From Candidatus Methanoperedentaceae archaeon (GTDB taxonomy: Archaea > Halobacteriota > Methanosarcinia > Methanosarcinales > Methanoperedenaceae): DNA of 8,108 nt. Each line of letters opens with the position of its first letter. Position 1 is the first letter of the stretch. The stretch lies in NCBI GenBank assembly GCA_014859785.1, contig JACUTP010000076.1, positions 1-8,108 on the forward strand. The letters run 5' to 3'. The translations under genes and the position numbers were made by a program. This document shows positions 1 to 5,544 of the stretch, piece by piece. The notes below the pieces were generated by a model. It had not been told where the DNA came from. It made no database searches and worked only from the letters and a program-made list of their open reading frames with translations.

Positions 1-1
1 T

Positions 2-916
2 TTTTAACCCGATCAAATCCACAAGCAGTATACTTACCCTTACAAGTACCGAGAACGCCATTCCTGTTGCTGCCGGTATCCCTAACAGGGAAAAAACCAC
101 TATCACACCGCCCTCCATTAATCCCAGACCTGCCGGTGAAACAGGTAAGAACATCAGTATAGTTATCAACGGGTGCAGAAGGAAGAAGGCAAAAAACGAC
201 AGTTCTGTTATTCCAAGGGATAACCCGATATTATACCATTGAAGAGCGGCAAAACCCCATCCTACCAGGTATAATATTAAAATGGCATCAATGCTGTTTT
301 TTATCTGTATGCTACGTTCTTTAAAAAAAAACAGCTTTTCCGTGAATTTGTTAAAAAAAGGGAGTTTGTTAATGAATCTATATGTTAATTTTTCGTCATG
401 CCATGAAATTATAAGCATAAGTATTCCAATAACCAGAAGAAGGGCTGCTCCTATACCGGCAGATGCCAGTATTTTTTCACTTATATCAGCTTTTTGTGAG
501 ATATACAAAATAGCGGCAACAGCTCCCGTAACTTTCAGGATTAATTCAATACCCTGCGGCGCGAAAATACATACCATCCCGTCAGTGATTCTGGTTCCAG
601 CACTTTTTTTCAGGAGCAGCGGTGTTAAAAAATATCCCCCGCGCCCTGGCGTGATGTCGCCAACAATCATCCCGCCCATATGGGATTTGAATACTGCCGG
701 GAATTTCAGGTTATAACCGATTTTCGCCAGAAGGTAATTTAACCGGTATGCAAGGACAAAGTTAAGGCACAGGTATGATACACAGGCAAGGAAAAAATTA
801 AAAAGGTTTGTTTTCCTGAGTACGGTTATCAACTCGTTAATATCAAGTTTGTTCAGTATATATGCAATAATAACAATCCCTGCTGTTATTTGCAGGAAAA
901 TCCTGGTTTTGTTCAT
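2..916 (-). CDS. Flippase-like integral membrane protein, LPG synthase TM (UPF0104) family, C-terminus cut by window edge
   Basis: The reverse strand reads open from an ATG at 916-914 to the window edge, giving 305 residues without a stop. The protein is strongly hydrophobic with roughly eight probable membrane segments (for example residues 6-22, 38-56, 150-171, 209-228, 240-258 and 268-282). Family landmarks are the conserved loop DITPGRGGY (87-95) and PAGLGLMEGG (261-270), which match the lysylphosphatidylglycerol synthase TM domain (PF03706; the TIGR00374/UPF0104 group). Members are usually a little over 300 residues, so only a short C-terminal tail should be missing. The MprF catalytic (aminoacyl transferase) domain is not seen here, so lipid translocation or an unknown membrane role is more likely than lysyl transfer; many archaeal members sit with polyprenol or glycan genes, but no such partner is visible. 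The start follows a candidate TATA box by about 28 bp, and no strong Shine-Dalgarno is present. Confidence 0.87.
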   Translation of the reverse strand, partial: MNKTRIFLQITAGIVIIAYILNKLDINELITVLRKTNLFNFFLACVSYLCLNFVLAYRLNYLLAKIGYNLKFPAVFKSHMGGMIVGDITPGRGGYFLTPLLLKKSAGTRITDGMVCIFAPQGIELILKVTGAVAAILYISQKADISEKILASAGIGAALLLVIGILMLIISWHDEKLTYRFINKLPFFNKFTEKLFFFKERSIQIKNSIDAILILYLVGWGFAALQWYNIGLSLGITELSFFAFFLLHPLITILMFLPVSPAGLGLMEGGVIVVFSLLGIPAATGMAFSVLVRVSILLVDLIGLK

Positions 917-943
917 TCTAATAGCCTGGTATATCCTTGACAG

Positions 944-957
944 TTAAATATTTGGTT
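944..957 (-). promoter_or_regulatory. Candidate BRE/TATA promoter of the flippase-like gene
   Basis: On the minus strand AACCAA (957-952) is followed directly by ATATTTAA (951-944), which resembles an archaeal BRE plus TATA box. Transcription would start about 25 bp downstream, near 922, leaving a leader of only a few bases before the ATG at 916. This was assigned by eye from consensus and position. Confidence 0.45.
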
Positions 958-963
958 ATTTCC

Positions 964-977
964 CCAAAACTTATATG
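964..977 (+). promoter_or_regulatory. Candidate BRE/TATA promoter of the LUD-domain gene
   Basis: CCAAAA (964-969) followed by CTTATATG (970-977) resembles an archaeal BRE and TATA box. The expected transcription start lies near 998-1000, about 20 bases before the ATG at 1021. It sits back to back with the TATA box of the divergent flippase-like gene, so the 104-bp gap 917-1020 appears to hold two opposed promoters. Confidence 0.5.
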
Positions 978-1020
978 TGCGAAACCGGATGAGTATATTC
1001 ACTGAACTTTAAAGTATATT

Positions 1021-2226
1021 ATGAACCACGAACAAGTTATTGCCCTTCGGAAAACATTTGATACCGTAAGGCAGAGACATAATATCAATGTTTTCAAGGA
1101 CTTTGGGAAAAGGAAGAAGCTTCTCAGGGAAGCGCGTGAGCTGTGTGTTGGAAACGAAGTCATCCTGGAACAGGCGGTTGAAAACCTTCGAAAAAACGGA
1201 ATAAAAGTCCATCTCGTTAATGGAAAACAGGAAGCGATATATTCCATCCTTTCAGAAATCGGGGATGAAAAACTTGTTGTAAAGTCAAAGTCCAATGTTA
1301 CAAAGGAACTTGGATTAACAAAAGCCCTCGGGCGCAAAGGGGTGGAAGTTGTTGAGACTGATATAGGTGACAGGATAATGCAGCTTCTCGGATCAGCGCC
1401 GTCACATCCGACTGGTCCTGTATCGCACCTTTCTGCAAAAGAGATAGCAAGAGGACTATCAGTTCATTACAATAAACACATAAATGACAACCCTGACGAG
1501 ATTGTAAAAATCGTCAGGGAAGATGTCATATCAAGTATTGCGAATTCTAAAGTCGGAATCACAGGAGCAAATGCAATAACACTGGAAGAAGGCTCAATTG
1601 TCCTGACACATAATGAAGGCAATATCTCCGAGGTCATGAAACTGGATAAGCACATTGTTGTTACATCCATTGATAAGCTCTATCCAGATATCGAATCTGC
1701 TGTCAATATGCTGAAGATTCTCTCCTATAATGCCACTGGTTCTGTAATCCCGTCTTTTGTTGAAATCATAACAGGTGTGAGTAAGACAGCCGATGTTGAG
1801 AAAAAGTTCATAAAAGGGGTTCATGGCTCATCAGGAATTACCGTAATCCTTGTTGACAACAAACGTAGCCAGCTTGCACGTAACGGTTTCAGGGATATAC
1901 TGTACTGTGTGGGATGCGGCAACTGCCTGCTGTATTGTCCGATGTATAATACGATTGGCAATGACTATGCAGAGGAGAACTACCTTGGCGGCAAGGGGCT
2001 TGCTTACCAGTCAATTTATAATGATGAGGTAAACGGAAAACTGAAACTATGCCTGACCTGCGGGAAATGCCGGGAAAACTGCCCGCTTGAACTTGATATT
2101 CCCTCAATGGTACGGAAAATAAGGAGTGATGGTATTTCTTCCGAGGTTTATTATTTCCTGAACGCACATATGATATGGATATATTACCAGACCTTGCTGA
2201 GATTAAAAACCTTGAAAAAATTGTGA
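1021..2226 (+). CDS. LUD-domain protein with two 4Fe-4S motifs (LutB/LldF-like)
   Basis: This 401-residue protein resembles the LutB/LldF family, iron-sulfur subunits linked to lactate or related 2-hydroxyacid oxidation; in many archaea the substrate is unknown. The LUD domain spans about residues 40-280, with SKSNVTKELGL (89-99), VETDIGDRIMQL (111-122), HPTGPVSHL (129-137) and the signature ITGANAITLEEGSIVLTHNEGN (split around 180-201). Two ferredoxin-like motifs follow: C296-x2-C299-x2-C302-x3-C306-P and C344-x2-C347-x2-C350-x3-C354-P, suited to two 4Fe-4S clusters for electron transfer. No signal peptide or clear membrane helix is seen, so it is probably cytoplasmic. The start is the first ATG after an in-frame stop at 1003-1005; no clear Shine-Dalgarno precedes it. 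LutA and LutC partners are not adjacent, so a lactate role is not supported by context. It is somewhat shorter than bacterial LutB (roughly 470 residues), and its stop lies one base before the opposing tRNA-Gly gene. Confidence 0.88.
   Translation: MNHEQVIALRKTFDTVRQRHNINVFKDFGKRKKLLREARELCVGNEVILEQAVENLRKNGIKVHLVNGKQEAIYSILSEIGDEKLVVKSKSNVTKELGLTKALGRKGVEVVETDIGDRIMQLLGSAPSHPTGPVSHLSAKEIARGLSVHYNKHINDNPDEIVKIVREDVISSIANSKVGITGANAITLEEGSIVLTHNEGNISEVMKLDKHIVVTSIDKLYPDIESAVNMLKILSYNATGSVIPSFVEIITGVSKTADVEKKFIKGVHGSSGITVILVDNKRSQLARNGFRDILYCVGCGNCLLYCPMYNTIGNDYAEENYLGGKGLAYQSIYNDEVNGKLKLCLTCGKCRENCPLELDIPSMVRKIRSDGISSEVYYFLNAHMIWIYYQTLLRLKTLKKL
2205..2220 (-). terminator. Candidate oligo-T terminator of tRNA-Gly, inside the LUD coding region
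   Basis: Downstream of the tRNA-Gly 3' end the minus strand shows T6 at 2220-2215 and T5 at 2209-2205. Archaeal RNA polymerase commonly stops at short U-tracts. On the plus strand these tracts are the lysine-rich last codons of the LUD gene (Lys396, Lys399 and Lys400 region). This is assigned from position and composition only. Confidence 0.4.
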
Positions 2227-2298
2227 TGCACCGACCGGGATTTGAACCCGGGTTTTGAGCTTGGAAGGCTCAAGTCATAGCCGCTAGACCATCGGTGC
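2227..2298 (-). tRNA. tRNA-Gly (anticodon TCC)
   Basis: Read on the minus strand, the 7-bp acceptor stem GCACCGA pairs with TCGGTGC, with discriminator A at 2227 and no encoded CCA. The anticodon stem TGAGC/GCTCA encloses the loop CTTCCAA, giving anticodon TCC, which reads glycine GGA-type codons. The T arm is CCGGG-TTCAAAT-CCCGG, and the D arm holds TAGCGGCTAT between GTC and GAC. The length is 72 bases, with no intron. The gene is tail-to-tail with the LUD gene, with no gap between the stop codon and the tRNA 3' end. Confidence 0.96.
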
Positions 2299-2526
2299 AT
2301 GGCTACTGCCCAGAGTGATTATAATCATGTAATAAACTGGTAATAGCTGTATTAACGTGATAATAATATCATGGGGAATATTGCTTTAGATACCTATATT
2401 ACTTTAAAAATGTTGCGTATTGGCAATAGATTTTACCATAAACGAAACGGTAATGAGAAGTTTTATAATCTATTGTGTTGTGAAAGCGTTATATCCCTTT
2501 GTATAACAGTTATCAGCTACAAAAAC
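2299..2526. other. AT-rich intergenic spacer between two tRNA genes
   Basis: I see no credible coding frame here. The left end should hold the tRNA-Gly promoter on the minus strand; candidates are ATTATAAT at 2318-2325 and TTTATTAC at 2330-2337 (minus-strand reading). The right end holds the tRNA-Val promoter. Two weak inverted repeats are present, TATTGC/GCAATA (2379-2384, 2423-2428) and TTACC/GGTAA (2433-2437, 2449-2453), neither strong enough to name a structured RNA. Confidence 0.5.
2482..2495 (+). promoter_or_regulatory. Candidate BRE/TATA promoter of tRNA-Val
   Basis: GAAAGC (2482-2487) followed by GTTATATC (2488-2495) resembles the BRE/TATA arrangement common at archaeal tRNA genes. 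The box lies about 32 bases before the mature 5' end at 2527, leaving room for a short leader removed by RNase P. An alternative TATA-like GTATAACA at 2501-2508 would be too close. Confidence 0.45.
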
Positions 2527-2600
2527 GGGCCCGTGGTCTAGCAGGTTATGACGTCGCCTTGACATGGCGGAGGTCCTGAGTTCGAATCTCAGCGGGCCCA
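2527..2600 (+). tRNA. tRNA-Val (anticodon GAC)
   Basis: Acceptor stem GGGCCCG (2527-2533) pairs with CGGGCCC (2593-2599), with discriminator A at 2600 and no encoded CCA. The anticodon stem TCGCC/GGCGG (one T-G pair) holds the loop TTGACAT, giving anticodon GAC for valine GTC/GTT codons. The T arm is CTGAG-TTCGAAT-CTCAG and the variable loop is AGGTC. The length is 74 bases, with no intron. Confidence 0.96.
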
Positions 2601-2618
2601 CTTATTTTCCAGAGGGGA

Positions 2619-2630
2619 TTTTTAATTTTT
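2619..2630 (+). terminator. Candidate oligo-T terminator after tRNA-Val
   Basis: Two T5 runs separated by AA lie 19 bases beyond the tRNA 3' end. Archaeal polymerase typically terminates at such T-tracts without needing a hairpin. It also separates the tRNA from the topA promoter immediately downstream. Confidence 0.5.
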
Positions 2631-2650
2631 CCAGGGATACCGTGATTCAT

Positions 2651-2664
2651 CCAAACCTATTTAA
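2651..2664 (+). promoter_or_regulatory. Candidate BRE/TATA promoter of topA
   Basis: CCAAAC (2651-2656) followed by CTATTTAA (2657-2664) fits an archaeal BRE plus TATA box. Transcription would begin near 2685-2690, giving a short leader that could still include the Shine-Dalgarno at 2692-2696. Confidence 0.5.
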
Positions 2665-2691
2665 CCGATTAAAAATCTAACAAAGGCTCCC

Positions 2692-2696
2692 TGAGG
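2692..2696 (+). promoter_or_regulatory. Shine-Dalgarno site of topA
   Basis: TGAGG lies five bases before the ATG at 2702 and complements the 16S 3' end consensus. It is the clearest ribosome binding site in the window and supports the chosen topA start; most other genes here show none. Confidence 0.55.
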
Positions 2697-2701
2697 ATAC
2701 G

Positions 2702-4756
2702 ATGCACTTAATAATAACAGAGAAACATGACGCAGCAAAAAGGATAGCAGCCATACTATCCGACAATAAACTAAAAAGAGAACGCCTAAGCGGTGTTGAT
2801 ACCTACGAATTCGACGATAAGACCGTAATGGGACTCTCAGGCCACATTGTCGAGGTGGATTTCCCTAAAGAACACAACAACTGGCAAAAAACCGACCTTC
2901 GCGACCTCATCCACTCAAAAGTGGAAACAAAACCCACACAAAAAAACATCGTAACAGCCCTCAGGAAACTCGGGAAAGAGGCAGACAGGATAACAATAGC
3001 AACTGACTACGACCGTGAAGGCGAACTAATAGGTGTCGAAGCTTTAAACATAATAAAAAAAGTAAACCCTGAAATACCGGCAGACAGGGTACATTACAGT
3101 ACAATCACAAAAACCGACATAATAAAAGCCTTCTCAAACCCCACAAAAATCGATTTCAACCTTGCAGCAGCCGGGGAATCAAGACAGGTCATAGACCTTG
3201 TATGGGGTGCTGTCCTCACGCGTTTCGTTTCCCTGAGTGCGGGAAGGCTGGGTAAAATGTTCCTCTCAGTAGGAAGGGTGCAATCACCGACACTTGCCCT
3301 CATAGTGAACAGGGAAAAGGAACGTGACGTATTCATACCTGTCCCGTACTGGGAGCTCTACGCAACGCTTGTTAACGGCGGGGAATTCACAGCTAAGCAC
3401 GCAAAAGGGCGTTTCCTTGACCTGGGGGAAGCCGAAACAACTAAAGAAAAACTCGGAAAAACCGGGGCTGTCAAAACCGTAAAGCTCGGGAAAAGGTCAG
3501 AGCGCGCTCCCACGCCATTTAATACCACGGAATTCTTAAGAGCGGCAAGCGCTGTCGGGATAACGGCATCCAATGCCATGCGGATAGCAGAAAGCCTGTA
3601 CATAAACGGTTTCATCTCATACCCCCGTACCGACAACACTGTGTATCCCGCATCACTTGATATAAAAGGAATAATAAGCTCTTTCCTGGATACGGAATTC
3701 CACAAAGAAGCTGAAAAACTCCTTGCTGGAAAACTCGTACCGACAAGGGGTAAGAAGGAAACGACAGACCACCCGCCGATCCATCCTGCAACACCTGTTA
3801 AGAGGAGCCAGTTAAAGGATGACCAGTGGAAGATATACGAGCTTGTTGTACGGCGGTTTTTTGCAACGTTTGCAGAACCCACAGAATGGGAAACCGTTGC
3901 AGTAACAGTGGATATAAGCGGGGAGGATTTCAGGGCAAACGGTGCAAGGCTCATTGAAGAAGGATGGAGGTATTACTACTCATATAACAAACCCGATGAC
4001 AGGCTGCTGCCCGAACTGCGGGAAGGGCAGCTCCTGGATGTGAAAGAAGTGGAGCTTGCCAGCAAGGAAACACAGCCCCCTCCAAGGTACGGGCAGGGGC
4101 ATTTGATCAAGATTATGGAAGAACTCGGTCTCGGGACAAAATCCACACGTCATGAGACAATAGCAAAACTTTTCAGCAGGGCGTATGTCCACGGCAATCC
4201 GATACAGCCCACAAAAACGGCGTATGCTGTGATTGAGGCACTGGAAAAATATGCAAACACCATCACGAAACCTGAGATGACAGGCAAGCTTGAGCAGGAT
4301 ATGGACAAGATAGCAGAAGGCGCCATTACCGAGGATTACGTGGTTAATGAATCAAGGGAGATGCTTGACACCGTATTTAAAGACCTTTCAAAGAACCAGG
4401 AAGGCATTACCGACTCCCTGAGGGCAGGGCTTCGCGAAGACCGTATTATCGGCACGTGCCAGAAGTGTTCCTCAGACCTTATAATACGAAAGTCAAAGAA
4501 AGGCTCAAGGTTTATCGGCTGCTCAGGTTACCCGGACTGCGAGTTTTCCCTCCCCCTCCCGCCGAAGGGGCAGATTGTTGTTACTGATAAGCTGTGTAAT
4601 GAACACGGGCTTTACCGTATAAAGATAATTAATAAGGGAAAACGTCCCTGGGATATTGGGTGTCCCCACTGCAACTTTATCGAGTGGCAGAAGAAACTTG
4701 AAGAAGGAACAGTAGAAAAAAAGGAAAAAGTTTCCCGTAAAAAAGCAGGAAAATAG
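2702..4756 (+). CDS. topA: DNA topoisomerase I, type IA, archaeal form
   Basis: This 684-residue type IA topoisomerase relaxes negative supercoils by single-strand passage through a 5'-phosphotyrosine link. The N-terminal TOPRIM domain (about 1-140) has the catalytic Glu7 in ITEKHDAAKRIA and the acidic metal-binding motif TDYDREGELIG (101-111; D102, D104, E106). The central domain carries GRVQSPTLALIVNRE (191-205) and the active-site tyrosine Y307 in GFISYPRTDNTVYP. TDHPPIHPA (355-363) and the stretch around YGQGHLIKIMEELGLGTKST (463-482) are typical of archaeal members. Two C-terminal zinc-binding modules are visible: C586, C589, C607, C613 (four Cys) and C632, H635, C654, C657 (three Cys and one His). 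The tail is Lys-rich (671-684). There is no helicase domain, so it is not a reverse gyrase. All catalytic residues are present and the gene looks complete. It has its own promoter and ends 15 bp before the stop codon of the convergent tusA-like gene. Confidence 0.97.
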   Translation: MHLIITEKHDAAKRIAAILSDNKLKRERLSGVDTYEFDDKTVMGLSGHIVEVDFPKEHNNWQKTDLRDLIHSKVETKPTQKNIVTALRKLGKEADRITIATDYDREGELIGVEALNIIKKVNPEIPADRVHYSTITKTDIIKAFSNPTKIDFNLAAAGESRQVIDLVWGAVLTRFVSLSAGRLGKMFLSVGRVQSPTLALIVNREKERDVFIPVPYWELYATLVNGGEFTAKHAKGRFLDLGEAETTKEKLGKTGAVKTVKLGKRSERAPTPFNTTEFLRAASAVGITASNAMRIAESLYINGFISYPRTDNTVYPASLDIKGIISSFLDTEFHKEAEKLLAGKLVPTRGKKETTDHPPIHPATPVKRSQLKDDQWKIYELVVRRFFATFAEPTEWETVAVTVDISGEDFRANGARLIEEGWRYYYSYNKPDDRLLPELREGQLLDVKEVELASKETQPPPRYGQGHLIKIMEELGLGTKSTRHETIAKLFSRAYVHGNPIQPTKTAYAVIEALEKYANTITKPEMTGKLEQDMDKIAEGAITEDYVVNESREMLDTVFKDLSKNQEGITDSLRAGLREDRIIGTCQKCSSDLIIRKSKKGSRFIGCSGYPDCEFSLPLPPKGQIVVTDKLCNEHGLYRIKIINKGKRPWDIGCPHCNFIEWQKKLEEGTVEKKEKVSRKKAGK

Positions 4757-4771
4757 ACTTTTCGTCGTTTG

Positions 4772-4990
4772 CTACCGTGCCCTGATGATTATGCGGAAGT
4801 TTTTACCTTCGTTTTCCATACTCACGATTTCATGATTGTGAAGTTTACTCCATTTCGGAATGGTTTCTTTTGCGGTCAGGTCGTCTGCAATAATCTCGAT
4901 TTCTTCTCCGGGTTTCATTTCCGATATCTTGCGTTTTGCGTAAAAAAGCGGTAAAGGACAGACTTTGCCCCTTACGTCAAGTTTTTCCAT
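4772..4990 (-). CDS. TusA/SirA-family sulfur-carrier protein
   Basis: This 72-residue protein matches the TusA/SirA/YeeD fold family (PF01206). The hallmark is the N-terminal LDVRGKVCPLPLFYAKRKI (4-22) with Cys11 in the CPxP motif, the residue that carries persulfide in characterised members. Later, GEEIEIIADDLTAKETIPKW (28-47) fits the usual beta-alpha pattern. E. coli TusA, at about 81 residues, relays sulfur to tRNA thiolation and cofactor synthesis; archaea often lack the TusBCDE relay, and the acceptor is unknown here because no sulfur gene is adjacent. Downstream it converges on topA; upstream it diverges from the roadblock gene across 124 bp. No Shine-Dalgarno precedes the ATG, and an upstream ATG ten bases earlier is out of frame. 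The family call is firm, the function is not. Confidence 0.9.
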   Translation of the reverse strand: MEKLDVRGKVCPLPLFYAKRKISEMKPGEEIEIIADDLTAKETIPKWSKLHNHEIVSMENEGKNFRIIIRAR

Positions 4991-5012
4991 GTAACTGCAT
5001 TAGTTTTTGATG

Positions 5013-5026
5013 ATATTTCAAGTTTC
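5013..5026 (-). promoter_or_regulatory. Weak candidate promoter of the TusA-like gene
   Basis: On the minus strand GGAAAC is followed by TTGAAATA-like sequence reading toward 5013. A start about 25 bp further on would fall near the ATG at 4990, implying a leaderless transcript. The TATA match is imperfect, so this is tentative. Confidence 0.25.
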
Positions 5027-5064
5027 CTAAAAATGAGTGAAATGACGAATTTGTCCTGTCCTGT

Positions 5065-5080
5065 ACGAAACAGATATTAA
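5065..5080 (+). promoter_or_regulatory. Candidate BRE/TATA promoter of the roadblock gene
   Basis: ACGAAACA (5064-5071) followed by GATATTAA (5073-5080) resembles BRE plus TATA. The predicted transcription start near 5100-5105 lies inside the inverted repeat that overlaps the start codon. Confidence 0.4.
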
Positions 5081-5096
5081 CCTGAAAGTAGAATCT

Positions 5097-5116
5097 ATAA
5101 TATGGGAACATATTAT
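5097..5116 (+). repeat. Perfect inverted repeat overlapping the roadblock start codon
   Basis: Left arm ATAATATG (5097-5104) and right arm CATATTAT (5109-5116) are exact reverse complements around the four-base spacer GGAA. One more wobble pair (T5096-G5117) would be possible in RNA. The spacer fits the GNRA tetraloop pattern. The right arm includes the first two bases of the ATG at 5115. It may be an operator over the transcription start or an RNA hairpin that hides the start codon. Confidence 0.7.
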
Positions 5117-5480
5117 GAAAGGGGGAAAAATATCCGGGATATTTAACAGTATCCTTCTTGACCTCAAGAACGTCAAGGGAGTGAAAATGCTCGAACTTGC
5201 AGGAAGGGATGGCTTCCCGATAGGTGATTCCAGGAGCAACGATTCCGAAACATTAACCCTTATGTCTGCAGCGATTTTAAAGGCAGCAGAAAACATCACA
5301 TCTAAATTAGGAAATGGGCACCCCAACCATGTGATAGTGGATTATGACGGGGGGAAGATTATTGCGGTTAATGCCGGGCAAAAGGCACTGATTTCGGTAC
5401 TTGCTGCAAAGGATGCCGCCCTTGAACCAATCCTCAGCGAGCTTGAGCGTACAGCAGGGAAGATTAAGGAAATTATCTAA
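5115..5480 (+). CDS. Roadblock/LC7-domain protein
   Basis: This 121-residue protein fits the roadblock/LC7 family (PF03259) over nearly its full length: an N-terminal helix (4-19), VKGVKMLELAGRDGFPIG (20-37), a central helix SAAILKAAENI (51-61), then strands HVIVDYDGGKIIAVNAG (72-88) and ALISVLAAKDAALEPILSELERTAGKI (90-118). Roadblock proteins are small dimeric scaffolds or regulators of GTPases of the Ras/MglA/Rag type and are widespread in archaea, where most roles are unknown. There are no membrane segments or cysteine motifs. The ATG at 5115 is preferred because the next methionines fall inside the domain core; another ATG at 5102 is out of frame. No clear Shine-Dalgarno is visible. A GTPase of a different class (OBG/YchF-like) follows 64 bp downstream on the same strand but seems to have its own TATA box. 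Confidence 0.88.
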   Translation: MKGGKISGIFNSILLDLKNVKGVKMLELAGRDGFPIGDSRSNDSETLTLMSAAILKAAENITSKLGNGHPNHVIVDYDGGKIIAVNAGQKALISVLAAKDAALEPILSELERTAGKIKEII

Positions 5481-5509
5481 CAGGATATACCGAACTGACG
5501 GTTTAAGGG

Positions 5510-5523
5510 ATAAAAGTTAAATC
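5510..5523 (+). promoter_or_regulatory. Candidate BRE/TATA promoter of the YchF-like GTPase gene
   Basis: ATAAAA (5510-5515) followed by GTTAAATC (5516-5523) resembles BRE plus TATA. A start 25 bp downstream would coincide with the ATG at 5545, so the transcript may be leaderless. This placement favours the ATG at 5545 over the in-frame TTG at 5536. Confidence 0.45.
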
Positions 5524-5544
5524 CAGGCGAACGTATTGGAACAC

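Noticed and set aside
282..716. 144-codon open frame on the plus strand at the left end
   Set aside because: The opposite strand encodes a continuous membrane protein with family motifs across the whole interval; this frame is its antisense shadow.
2379..2453. Weak inverted repeats in the spacer between the two tRNA genes
   Set aside because: Arms are only five or six bases with gaps of 11 to 38 bases, which is expected by chance in AT-rich DNA.
2227..2600. tRNA genes as attachment sites of an integrated element
   Set aside because: No repeated tRNA 3' segment, integrase or other element gene was seen in the window; the flanking genes look chromosomal.
3358..3954. 198-codon open frame on the minus strand within topA
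   Set aside because: It is fully covered by conserved topoisomerase sequence including the active-site tyrosine, and the product shows no family features.
5005..5086. Possible C/D box guide RNA between the TusA-like and roadblock genes (TGATGAT near 5008, ATGACGA near 5042, CTGA near 5083)
   Set aside because: The spacing between C'-like and D-like boxes is about 35 bases rather than the usual dozen, and no D' box is present in the right place.
5536..5544. TTG start three codons upstream for the YchF-like GTPase
   Set aside because: The ATG at 5545 gives the usual family N-terminus and lies 25 bp from a TATA candidate; no Shine-Dalgarno supports the TTG.
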